From contig NC_056428.1 of the NCBI RefSeq assembly GCF_905147365.1, forward strand, positions 36,003,001-36,067,000: 64,000 nucleotides of DNA. The letters are read 5' to 3'. Each line of letters starts with the position of its first letter. Position 1 is the stretch's first letter. Below, piece by piece: positions 10,098-23,887 of the stretch. The stretch comes from Aricia agestis (Eukaryota; Arthropoda; Insecta; Lepidoptera; Lycaenidae). The translations under genes were made by a program, and so were the position numbers. The notes under the pieces are model-generated. The model searched no databases and was not told the DNA's origin. It saw nothing but the letters and a program-made list of their open reading frames with translations.

Positions 10098-13000
10098 AGT
10101 CTGTTTTTTTTGTTTGAAAGCTGACTTAATTGAGAGTGTTCTTAGCTATGGTTCATCATCATCAGCCTGCTCCGTGCTGAAAAATCGCGGTTCATCTGGT
10201 TCGTGAAGAGCCGATTAGCAACTTGCAGTCATTTGGTGGGCTTTATTGCATTCTAGTTCGTGACATTTAGGAATATTTGCACATTAATGGAAAGTTGACC
10301 TGGTGCATCACCTGGTAATCAATAGGATACCCAACTCCTTACCAACTTAGAGCAGGGGTTTCGTGTTTGGGCTCATTTTAATTGCGACAACTAGTAAGAC
10401 GTAGATAAACAATAAATTTTTGCATGCTGCTGCTGCAGCATCACCTTTATTCTATAGGAGCCGAGCTCCATATGAACCCAAAGTGGAGGTTTCATGTTTG
10501 GACTCATATTGACGGCCTCATCCAAAAGGACATTCCTAGATGGTATTCATTGGGATATAATATGATCCTGTTGATAGTAATTATTCTGCACTTATAATTA
10601 CCTACCAACACAAGTTTAAAAAGCATGAAATAAAATTAAATTAAGAAATTTAAAAAAAACCCCGCCAAACAACTTTAAAAAGTAATGAAATAATATATTT
10701 TACTGACTTTAAGTTTCAATAATTGTAAAGTGATATTTTAGTCCATAATTGTTGTCAAGGTGTGTCGGGGGACCGCTAATGTAGATGTTTGACTTCACAT
10801 AACATTATAGTTTAAGGGTCAGTTTTCAGCGAACCAAATCGAGACAATTAGTGACATCAGACATGGCGATACAAAATGCAAAAGACACTGTTGGCGGTCC
10901 CCCGACACGCCGTGACAATTTTGCACTAAAATATCACTTTACACTTAGGAATTATTGAAACTCAAAGTTAGTAAAATATATTATTTCATTACTTTTTAAA
11001 GTTGTTTGGCGGGGTTTTTTTATATTATATACGTTAATCATAGACGAATAATGGGCTAAAGTTTAGACGCCGTATGAGTCTAGTCTATGTGTCAAAAGAT
11101 GATAATTATTAATAATTAATAATTATTAGTTATCATGTTTTATTTTGTATCCTAATATACATTATATCATTATTAATCTTATAATTTTTACTACATTATT
11201 TTTCTCAGATTTTGCGTACAGAAGATGCGGTTTCCACGGTCTTTGGCTTGGACGACGAAACAATGAGAGCAGTGTGAAGGGCTGGACGAACTTCACTCCC
11301 TGCTTCCCTACCGAGCTCCAGTCTTTGTTTGAAGAGGTGTTCGACGCTAAGAATAGTACACAGGTATGTAATAGAAAAGTAATAAAAAGATTTAGGGTAT
11401 ATACAGACAGACCGCATTTCAACTGTAATCCAACCGCAAATTGCAGTTCAAGTGCAGTTTGAATGCAGTTGACACGACTGCAATAGAACTGCAAACCGAA
11501 CGCACAGTCGGATTGCAGTTCAGTTGCAGTTACGCCAACTGCTCACTCTAACCTTGTTTTTGCTACTGATTCGATGCGCGGGAGAGTGGAGCGTGCGGGC
11601 GGGTGGGATGGTGCAGTTTTCACACGACTGCACGCCAACTGCAACTGAACTGCAATCCGACTACACGTTAGGTTTACAGTTTTATTGCAGTCGTGTCAAC
11701 TGCATTCAAACTGCACTTGAACTGCAATTTGCGGTTGGATTGCAGTTGAAATGCGGTCCATCTGTATAGACCCTTAGAGATGTGCCGACTATCCGGCCAC
11801 TTTCGTAGTCGGCGGTCACGTCGATGCAACGCTGACGCAACGCGCTGTGTGACTAGCTCTCTCGGATACATCCAAGGGCGTCGCCCTAGAGATTCTAAAA
11901 AAGTTGCACAATATATATATAATATGCTATTATAACTTATTTACAAGTTTTTTATTGCACAGCCAAGAGCTCGCGCTAGTGTAGCTTTACACATTGGACT
12001 CGGTACTGTCACAGAATATATACCTATGAATATAGTACTAAGATACTGTTATTACAATCGCTGTAGATGTAAGGCTCGTAGTACAAGTGAAAAGCTAATA
12101 CATCCGTAGCCATAATCGGTTTGGACCACTTGTCGGCCGATTAGTCGGCTTCTTTGCAACCGACTAATCGGCAAGTCGGCTAGTCAGCCCAAGTCATGAT
12201 CTGAACATCTTTTTGCCATCGTTCACGTATGTGCGTCGTTCAGTCTTCCACCCTGCGTTTTTCGTGAAAAAAAAATGACACTGGAAATAACTGTCACGTC
12301 GTTTGCCCAACACGACACCCTTGTTGTTTTTATTTTTATAAAACAGCTTTTTATTTTATTTTTATAAATTAAATTTATAATATTACAGGGCTCTTTTTAT
12401 TTTTTATAAAAAAAGCCTTGTTGTTAGTATAAATACGGCATCATAGATCACGTGACACATCACTTTATACATGCCCATCCGACGCATCATTAATTGCAAC
12501 CCGGGAATCGAATCCACGAGTTCCGTGTCAAGAGTCATTCCAAAGTCTAAACTATTAAAATCTAATAACTATCTATTTTTTTGGCACTTTCATAACGGGC
12601 ATTATAGTTTTTACGCAGTATTTTAATTCCATCTGTTGCGGGGTGGACCCACGCCACGTGTTGTCATAGCAACGGGTGGAGCCCTCCCAACCATCCTACC
12701 GGCACAGGAGATCGATAGAAAAATCTAAAAATAAATTACAAGTGCGTATAGTAATAATTATTATAAAAATGTTTTAAATTGCTAGAAGCGTCTTAATTAC
12801 CGTATGCTACTGGAACCGTACACAATCCAAATTAAAAATTTTGCTTTTTTCTCTCTTCCTCGTATTATATTATGACCAACTCTATCTTTGTCAAAATTAA
12901 ATAGGTGGACTTCTTTAATTAATTTTCGGTTCAGAGTCTATTTGATGCAAACTAACCTTTCTATTAGTTAGAGAATATAGATTAAAAATCTTCTGAGCTG

Positions 13001-16000
13001 GGAGTGTGATTTTATTTATTATGTAAAATCATTTTGGCGGATCATTAATTCCACAATAAAAAAGATTTCACGTTACGAGTATACTTGCCCACAGCCCAAA
13101 GTACATCAAGGTGTCAAAAAATCCAGGACGTTGGTTGGACCCCACCCTGGTAAATGTCAGGGGTCAACACAAAGGGAATCCAAGGTTACACGTTCCTAGG
13201 GCGCCTAGGATTTCAAGGACAAGGCTAGCTCTGGGCTGGCTAGTTGGCGCAGGCGTGCTGGGTCTGTTTACACCGCTGTACCCCTCGCGTCTTGCCGCCG
13301 GACTTCATTTGATGCACGAGTGCTGCATCCAGCGCATCTGTTGCATCCGCGAGCGCGACGAAAAAAAAAACCGATTCGAAATTTAAATTGTCATTACTCA
13401 TTAGTAAGTCTCTTTGACTAGTTTTGGTGTAGTGGAATGGCTCTTAGAGTATACAACAAATATCAAGACCGCCATGCAGTGACCTCCGCGAAACCTCCCA
13501 CCAACTCTGCAAATTCCGTGATTATTTTTTGTCTTTTCTAATTATTTTAAAGCCTCTTTTTCTTCCTAAATTGAAAGTAACCAAAAATATTTTTGATAAT
13601 GGTACTCGATAAATATATAATTTTTTTTAAATTTTGAGGCAGTTTTTTCGAAGATGAAATGAAATTACTTTTTCTATGTCTTTCTATGTCTAAAATATTA
13701 TATTACGGCGCGAGCTCGCCTAGCGTTGAAGTCTTTTCGTACGCGGCGACACTATTTTCTACTTGTTTTAGACGTTTTATTTACCAAAATAATATTTATA
13801 GAATGAATATATAGGTTGCTAATTTATATGTGTAAATTTAAAATAATTAGGGCCTGTTTCACCACTTCCTGATAAGTCTATCCACAAATAATTAATTTGA
13901 CAGATCAAGTATGGAGAATCTGTAAAAAAAGTTGTGAATAGCCTATTAGGCACTTTATCAGAAAGTGGTAAAACAGGCCCTTAGACTTGTAAATGTGTGA
14001 ATAACTGAACTAATTATAAAACTGAAAAATCTGATGTGAAATAATAAGTAACTAGCTATTTGACCGAGCTTTACTCGGTATTCGATAAAACACGAATAAA
14101 ATGACATTTCCTAAAAACGATTGCTAGCTAGATCGATTTATCGTCCCCAAAACCCCCTATATACTAAATTTCATGAAAATCGTTGGAGCCGATTCCGAGA
14201 TTCCAATTACCTATATATAATATACTTTTAAACAAGAATTGCTCGTTTAAAGAGATAAGATTATTGAGAGTATAGTTAGATACAATTTTAATAAATACTT
14301 ATATAGTTAGAGAAATACATTATATATTTTTTATTTATAAATAATAAAATAAAATATCTTTTTATTCAAAATGGGTATCATGATACACTTTTTGAAAGTC
14401 GAACGAAGAAACTACATTGCCTACCACCTTTGTAATAAGAATAATTTGTAATAAGAATAGTGTAAAAGAAGGAAAAGGGTTGTAATTTATTATTTGGAAG
14501 GGGGCTCTGTAAATTAAAGCCAATTACAAACGATTTTTCCATTTAATATCTTCTACTGATATTGAAAATTAAGACACACTTACAGTACATACTCCAAAAT
14601 TAATAATGCGCACGCAAATCTTCGCTAATTGTCGTAATTTCAAGAAAACACCTGAATCTACGAAACGTAAGAGCCCTATAAAACAATGCACTTGCATTTT
14701 GCACCTTGTTCAAAGAAAACAGAAGTAAATATCAAAAGAAAATAAAAGTTTCACATATTATGTGTTTCGTTACCCGCTTTACAAACAAATACAATCTATT
14801 TTAATATTTGATAGGGCTTTCATATAGCAAACACAACTTTATTGGCCTTTTTTGCTCTGTATAAAAAAGAGCTGCACTAAGACACTTTGATCATGCAAAA
14901 AATATTTAATTGTGTCTGTGCTTTTTCAATAATTAATAATTAACAATAAAATTAAAAATAAAATAAATATTTAGGGTGAGCTTCCATACAAAAAGACCGA
15001 TTTTTGCATAATATCTTTGCTTTATAATGGTACGGAACCTTTCGTGAGCGACTCCAACTCGTACTTGGCCAATTTTTTAAAATTATATTATTTAATTTTA
15101 GTTCTCCATATAGGTATCGCTGAACTAACTCTACTGGGTAATTAGGTCTTTAGTCAGTAAAGCAAACAGCAAAAAAAAAACGTTAAAGCTATTAATTGTC
15201 AATTGTTAGGTTAGCTACCCTGTAGTGGTAGGTTCTGTACCCAAAGGGTAAAAACGGGACCCTATTATTGAGACTTCGATGTCTGTCCATCTGTCTGTCC
15301 GTATGTCTATCTCCAGGCTGTATCTCAAGAACCGCTATAGCTAGACTTCTAAAATTTTCACAGATTGTGTATATCTGTATCTGTAGCCGCTATAACAACA
15401 AAATATACTGAAAACAAAATAAAATTAATAATATTGGGAGGCTCCCATAAAACAAACGTGACTGTTTCGGCCTTTTTCGGCTTATCAATATTGGCAAGAG
15501 GTAGGACTTGAATTTTTCACACACTCTTTTGTTATAATTAGGTATATTATGTGTAGGTACTTTAATATTTAATATAAATAATAAAAAATAATAAAAATTT
15601 AAGGGGCCCCATACAAAAACACATTTTTTTGCCTATTTTTGCTCTGTATCGGTACGGAACACTTTGTGCGTGAGTCCGACTCGCACTTGGCCGATTTTTT
15701 AACTATTTTGAAATAATCTGTCCAACCTTATTACTCTTATGTAGCTTGAAGCCACTAGGCTGTCTTTCAAAATTTTTAGTCACAAAGCACAAAATTTAAT
15801 ACCTTACCCCTCCCCCCCCCCCCCGCACATTATACGACTTCTCGGAAAGAAAAGTCGGACGCCCACCGCGGGACACACTTTGCTCATATTGTGCTTTGTT
15901 GTAGACCCCGCATGCTAGCAGAATTCTGACGTCCGATTCGGATGAGTGTCAGATGCCGCCGATCGGATGGCAGAAATTTATCTGATCAGAAATTCGGATC

Positions 16001-17777
16001 GCGATCTTTCTATACATTTTGTACTAAACTCGTACTCGCCGGAAGGAAATTTCTGATAGGTGTGCGGTGTGGTGGTCCGGCGGGCGGTTTTCTGATCAGA
16101 AATTCTTAAGAGGATTCCACACCGCCGTTTTTCCATACAAACGCTGTCCCCTGTTTCGTCCCTGGATAATGCCGGTAGAGTTATGATTTTTTTCCTGAAT
16201 ATAGATATTCACTATTAGCATGTCCGTATGTTTTCTTTTTTTTCATAATTTAATTATTAAAAAAGATAAGAACGTCCAAAAACCCAAAAAAATGGCCAGA
16301 TTTTCCTCTGTGTTCAAACACCCAGAAAACAAAACTGGCTAGAATATACAAAAAAATAAAACATAGGAACACAGCTCAAGCCTTGCTTTAATTCTTAATG
16401 AAAAAATTACTTAAATCGGTTAAGTTTTGGAGAAGGAATCAGCGGACAACGAATCGAAGATTTTCTGTTCTTTTATTAGAACTTTTGTCGTGTTGTCTCT
16501 ATCGCGCTCTGCGGTGGGAGACTTGAGATTGGTGAGACAGCAATACATTTTCAAATACCTGTTTTCAATTTCTCTCGCCCCTGGTGTATCCTCTTAATAG
16601 TTATAATGTGCGGCTGGCCTTAACGTTACGAAAGAAAGTGCTGTTAAAATAAATAAAAAAATAGCGTTTCACTTTTCCGCCCGCCCTTTAATTTGTTACA
16701 CACTTTTTAAGAGCGAACGAACGAAGGTCACACCCCATCAGAAAAATATTTTGTTGTGATGGGGTATGACCTTCGTTTCCCCTTCTGCCGAGGACGAGAC
16801 TTTTTAATCTTTTCTCTAAATAATGAATAAATAAAGTCTCGTAAATAACGTAAATAATAGGATTAATTAATTTTGGATTAAAAATTAATCCGGTAAACAT
16901 TTTAATTTTCTCTCCACGTGTATCATAATACAAATAATAAAATTAACGAATTAGCTGTTTATGAGCTTCAGTTGTGTTAGGTGGTAATGGTGGTAATGGT
17001 GGTAATGGTGGTAATGGTGGTAATGGTGGTAATGGTGGTATAGGTAGGTAAGCGTCGATTCACGGATATATTTTTGTACTTAAAATTTAAATAAGTAAAT
17101 TTTACACTAAAATATATAATTTCCGACACTAAAAATATAAAGATTTTTATTTTTTTACATACTTTGCGGCCACATTTGGACTGGTACCCCAGTAGAAATA
17201 TGTTCGCCTTATCATAAATATTTGTAAAAATGTGTTTTTTATCGTGTATTCGATACATGCACAATTCTGCAATGGGACCGTAGACTAATAGGGAATTGTA
17301 AATTATTAATGGCTTTCGCAGCAATAAATAACTTACTAATAATATGTCTGGTCAATATCAATCAGTCTGAACGATCCATCCGACCACTATAATATTACCA
17401 CTGTACACCTACCAATAGGACGGCTGTTTGTTTAAGCGTTTAATTTTTTGTCCTCGATTTATCGAATTTTAAAAGTCTTCTGTAGGTAGAGTCACCACTA
17501 GGCTTTAAATACTGACTAGTGGATCAACATCTTCAAATATATTTATTTATATTTATAAATTCTTTATTTGCATTATAAACAATATAAAATAACAAAAACA
17601 ACATTAGGCAAGGAACATAGCAAATAGGCGGCCTTACCGCTTTCAGCGGTTTCTTCCAGGCAACCAAAATAATATAAAATAGGTGGCAGAAAATAATGTT
17701 AAAGTGCTAAACTTAAACAAAGAAAAAAATATATCCTCATATATTTATAAAATATATAAATATTTTATAAATATATG

Positions 17778-17856
<79 letters not shown>

Positions 17857-20800
17857 ACAGCAGATGACTTGAGAGGTCTAGAAACGACACAGACACACGC
17901 GGCCCACGCGGCCAAGTCATCCAACTGACCGCCATGCCCATGCCACCGCAGGTCGCGTCTGTCTGGGAGACGCTTTAAGCGCACAGGCGACCGAGTAAAA
18001 GCCTATATCCATACGTGACAATGCCTAATAGTGAAGGGATGAAAAGTTTATTTTTTCTATTTCAACATTGACATTATATTGAAGTCGTTTTTCTGTTACA
18101 AAGTTGATTACTTTTTTCTATTTTTAATCCTTTTTAATCCCTTTTTTAATTTTATTTCTCAAACACATATTTACAATAAAAATATCACCAATTTTTTCTT
18201 TTGTTTCAGTCGAAGTACGATATTGCCCAAATTACTAGATTGATAGAATTAAGTGGTTTCTTTGCTTCAGCCCTTGCTTTGATCATCTCCTTGGGAATCT
18301 TCTCCAAATTCAGGTAAGTGATAGTTCTTTTATCATTCAATCGTTCGTTGACCTTTTACGATGTTTCGCTTAACTCGCTGTTAAACTTTTTATTGCGATT
18401 TGTATGGAATTTGATTACAATTACTCCATACAAACCGCAATAAAGAGTTTAACAGTGAGTGAGTTAAGCAAAACATCGTAAAATGTTAACGAATATAGCT
18501 TCTATTATAACAATTTGACGCGCTTTTTTGGACTGATTAGTAGAAGAATTTACTTTTTCTTCCAGGGTACTACGGAATCAGAGGACTTTGATTCATAAGT
18601 GCATGTTTTGGACGATACTCGCCCAATCTCTGGTACGGATCTTCATTTACCTCGATCAGATGTACTTCCGAGGTACCCTACAAAGAAACGACGTTGGCAT
18701 CGAACACGAGGTATATTTTTGGAACACATACGGTGGTATGAATAAAAACTTAGCGAAGGTTTTTGAAAGCCTTAAAAGCCTCTTGTAAAATTTATTATGA
18801 ATAAAGGTTCTTGAACAGTGCTCTAACACCTTTTAAAGGTGACAGTTGTTAAAGAATAGCGCAAGTTTAACACTGCAGTACACGCGTGGACTACCATGGT
18901 AGACCAGGGTCACTTTTTCAGCGATATTTTTTCAGTAAAGCTCGCTAGAAACTTGCCATTCCAGATAATCCTCAATTGATAAATTTGACAAAATCTCAAT
19001 ACCTCCTGTAACCTTATAGTCAATGGAAATTATAGATATTTTGCATCAAAAACGCTGGACTACCATAGTAGTCCGCGCGAGTATTGGTGTACTAAATTCA
19101 ACCATGTATGTTTTTTTTTTAATTATTGATTTATAGCGGTTTTATTGTTTATGATTGAATATTTTATTCATTTACACTAAAATACATTTTTGATAATTTA
19201 ATTACAAACACAAAAACTTAATTTTTTGATAAGATATGACCCTTATAGATTGACGTCTTATGACTAACCAGAAACATAGGAAATTTCACCAAATTGCAAA
19301 AATATAATTAACAAATTATTAAAAAATGAAATATTTAAGTATTTGATTAATCAATAAATAAACTATTTTGTAGTTTTCACAATGAAAACTTAGCGCCATC
19401 AGTGCCGGTTGTCTAATTTCCTCGTCAGGCTTTTGATGTGAATTTTGAAGTAGAAAATTGTAATCTAAGTTGGCTGCTATAACAAAATAAATGATCAAGA
19501 GTAATACAAGTGACAAACTTTGACCAGTTTTGTAAACCCCAGTCTAGGAGTCACAATTGTATGAAAATGAGCTAATCCGGTGAGTTCTGAAGATTAGGGT
19601 CGTTTATTCTTAGAAAAAAATAATCAAAATATAAAAATAATTGAGTTTTTAAACAGAATAAATAACTTATAAGTATTTTATGTAGTAAAGTTCAGGATTT
19701 TTTTAAATATCCAACACGATTTAGCCCCACTCATATGAAGTATGGGGCAATGTCAATGCTGCATACTAGCCCAAATTTGATCGCCAAGAAAGTAATGATA
19801 GATTTGTCATTTCTGGTTTTATTCTGACCTGTAAGTAGAACCGTATCTTGAATAACATAAAACAAATAAAAGTCTAACTTATTTTAGTTTCACGTTAGCA
19901 CATTTGATTTCACCAATACGGTTTTTGTCACATTTTCACAGAAATTCACAATTTTGTTGATTTTTCAGTAATTTAGTAATTAATCAAATAGTTTTTGATT
20001 ATAAAAGTAAGTTCATTAATTATATTTTTGATTTTTTTGTCATTTTAATTATTATGAACACAATTAAGTTTTTTAGATGGCCTACCATGGTAGGCCACGC
20101 GAGTACTCGTGTAAAAAAAAGGGGCGTGTGTACTGCAGTGTTAATAAGCCTGGTAAAAACCTATTTTAAGCATAGTCGTATTATGAATAAACGTTTTCTA
20201 GCAGTTGTTTAGGCTCGAAACGTCAAATAGGAGTTCGCAAACTTTAGTAAAGTCTCGGACCAACTTTAAGACCATTTTAAGAAATTGAAAATGGACGCAA
20301 TATCGAGTATTGTCGCGATTTCTGACATTATTGCAATTTCTGAAAGAATTTCTAGCCACCCTCGTCGACAGAAAGTAAAATAAGAATAAATGAGAGGATG
20401 ACTTTAGAAAAAAAATATAGATTTACAAAAGAATCAGTACGATACATTGTGTCATTAGTGTCTGCAGAACTACAAAAAGATAGGCGAGGCGGCGGCCTGA
20501 ACTGCAAGTTTTAACTGCGCTCAGATGTTGGGGTCGTAGAGAGGTAGGTACGGTTAGTAAAATAAGCATTTGATGACTATAGCCACCAGACAGGCCGGCG
20601 CAAGGCGTGGGCGGTGTGGGCGACCGCCCACGGCCTCGCGGCCTAAGGGGCCTCGCGCCCCTTGGAATACGAGGTTTTTGGAACGAAGTTCCTAATCGCG
20701 TGTTCGGCGTAAATCTGAAGGCTAGACGAAACGATATTTGACATTGATTTGACCTCGATACTTTGTTATTAGTACCTGCATGTTAGGGGCAGAGGGCGTT

Positions 20801-23800
20801 GATGGTAAGTATTCCTGTGCGTCAACTAGATGGCGTTTTTTAAAATAAATAGCGACGCGCTGTTAGTATTCCCGGGCGTCAATAGTTAGTCGTTTATTTA
20901 AATATTTTTTTGAGTGTTTAGTTTGTACATATACATTTTACAGGTTTTTTGAACATAAGAAATAACTTCGTTCCATTCGGATGTCCCTTGACACCTTTCA
21001 AGTTTTTTTAAAGTTTTCACGAGTTGAGACACTCAAATCTAAATATTAATACGTGAGCCAAAAACTTTGTATCCCTTTTGACGAAAAATGTGGGAACGTA
21101 GGTGAATGAAATTTTGCACAGTTATAGTTTATAATATGGTGAAGGTGTGCATCGAGCTAATATTATTTTGAAATTATGCTTGATATCTATCATACAATAT
21201 AGTTATAGTTTTTTTTATTGAATCTTAGATACTATTAGACAATGCTTACACGGCCAGTCTAAGATCAGCTGAGTTCCATAGACAAGAGTTGAAAAAAACA
21301 TGATGGTCAATATTTTTTTACAAAATATAGACCTAGTAGTCCTAATGTCGTTGAAACTAAGGTCGAATTTCGACCATTGGGCGATATTTATTGATGAAAT
21401 ATGCCATAGAATACGACATTAAAGGATCGGACACCGGTGTTGCGACACATTAAATATGGAGCGTTTTCGGAGGCACGGGTTAACCTGAAGTGATACTTTG
21501 ACCGCGCGCTCTCCGCTCTCTTTATCGGAAACGGTTCACCGTATAAAAATTTTTTTGAACAGAAGTGGTAGAGAATTTTATATTCTACATTATGGTAATA
21601 AATACAAATAGCAAAAAACCCGTAGGAAATGAAATATTTACAAAAAGAAGTGCAAAAACCGATTTTTGTGACCTTTTGACCTTGAAATCTAATAGTTGCG
21701 CATTAATACCCTACCGTATGTAGGTTTTGAGACAACATTTAGGGTGACAATATACAAATATTTACAGACTTACAGCTGGTTATCTCGAATTCCGTGGTTC
21801 CTACCTAATTTAAGCCTAATTTGACTGGACTGCACTACACGGTGCCAAAAAATCCAGAGATGAATTAATGAACGAACATTGATGGATAAAGCTAGAACTA
21901 TATTGATTGACTCGGGAATGAAAAAGGAGTTCTGGGGAGAAGCAGTTTTGTATGCAGCGTATGAGACAAACCGTAATCCAGTTACTGGAAGAGATAAAAC
22001 ACCAAGTGAAATGTGGGAAGGTAGAAAACCAGATGTATCAAATTTTAAGATATTTGGATGCATCGCTCATAATTATATACCAAAGAAAAGGAAAGAACGA
22101 AGCGAACATTTAAGTGAACATCTTAGTGAAGGTTTTGATAGTTTTCCTGTTAAAAGCTTTACTAAGATGTTTTTATTCATACGACTCGACCGTTAGTACC
22201 TTGTTAATCCTTTGATTTAATAGGTTGGACGCCAATCAGTCGTGAGACTAAGATTATTGAATTAAAATTGCTTGCGAATGTCATAATATTTTTTTTTTTT
22301 TTTTTATGAAACAAGGGGGCAAACGAGCAAACGGGTCACCTGATGGAAAGCAACTTCCGTCGCCCATGGACACTCGCAGCATCAGAAGAGCTGCAGGTGC
22401 GTTGCCGTCCTTTTAAGAGGGAATAGGGTAATAGGGGAGGGTAAGGATGGGAAGGGAAGGAAATAGGGGAGGGTAGGGAAGGGAATAGGGTAGGGGATTG
22501 GGTCTCCGGTAAACTCACTCACTCGGCGAAACAAAGCGCAAGCGCTGTTTCACGTCGGTTTTCTGTGAGAACGTGGTATTTCTCCGGTCGAGCCGGCCCA
22601 TTCCTGCCGAAGCATGGCTCTCCCACGTGTAAAATTGTTGTATATAATTGTACTTCATGCGACTAAAGCAAAGTTGTAAGTTATAAAAAAAGGTAAAAGG
22701 TATCGCAGTCCGGGCTTATCAAAAAACGCGTCGTCAATTCAGTTAGCCATGAAAAAGCTGAATCCCATTTGTTACAAAACACATTAAATCTTAATTGGCT
22801 TTGCAGAGTGGGTTCAGACTGTAACGTTTTTAAAAAAGCCGCTAACTTGATTATTATCTTTTTTACTTTTTTCCGCTCCGACTAAATAATGCCGTTCATA
22901 TATAACTATTTCTCCCTAGAGATTACATAAAATATTAATTTTGTAATCAAGGCGCTAGTTGTTCGGCAAGATATCTTTTACCTGTACCTATTCTACCAAT
23001 AAGTAATTTGATTTGATTCTATTATTTTCAGAATAACATTTGCATTATCTGCTATTGTGTCTTGGAGTATATCATTACTGCTACTATCATTTGGCACTTT
23101 ATCGAAGGCGTCTGTCTGTTCGAATACGTCCACCGGAACGTAATGCGGCCCAGCTTCTATTTCCGCCGGTTCTTCCTCTTTGGCTGGGGAATCCCCGCCC
23201 TAATTACCTTGGCCTGGGCCCTAACCAACTTCATGTACTATCGGGCTGAGAAAATTAAAATGTAAGATGGTGTTCGCATTTTATTTATTGTTAAATTTTA
23301 TTTTATTATTTTGATACGATAATTATTAATATTTGTAATCTCTTCAGCAGTTGCTGGTATGGATACAACTTTCTGCCAACGTACTGGATTTGCCAATTAC
23401 CTCGATTCATCATTATCGTGGTGAGTATGTGTTTTCATTCAATTAATTTTTTTGCTTGTCAGTACTTCCCGTAATAATTGTTTTAATTTCGACAGATTAA
23501 TTTCTTTTTCCTGATTGGGGTGATGAGGACGATTATCCAAAAATTGAACATTGCCACTAACACCGAATTGGAACGTTGCAGGTATATTACTATATTTAAG
23601 CCACGTTGTTTTGAGACTTCTTCTGTGACACCAATATTATTTGATCCTGAAGTATTTTTGTCAATGTGTTTACGTTTCACAGAATATTAACACGTTCGCT
23701 GCAATATAAGACTTAAACACCCGATGAATTTACTCGCGCTCTGTGCGGAGGTGAGAAACAGCGAACTTCCCCTGGTGCGCGGGCTGTATTATGTATAACT

Positions 23801-23840
23801 AGCCATTTGAACGAGCTTTACTCGGTATTCGATAAAACAC

Positions 23841-23887
<47 letters not shown>

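Noticed and set aside
11145..11494. ORFs of 105-110 residues on both strands
   Set aside because: The plus-strand one contains real exon 11209-11363 but runs past splice sites into a repeat; the minus-strand ones are shadows.
13111..13386. 91-residue ORF starting MSKNPGRWLD
   Set aside because: No homologous family, splice context or motif; the proline- and arginine-rich composition follows local G+C content.
16980..17041. CRISPR-like short tandem repeats
   Set aside because: Units are contiguous without spacers and the genome is eukaryotic; it is a minisatellite.
17683..17984. ORFs across the (TA)n tract
   Set aside because: Long runs of Tyr-Ile are translations of the microsatellite.
22336..22518. 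ORFs ending GRRKLLSIR-like in several places
   Set aside because: These recur in every copy of retroposon family R and are repeat-derived.
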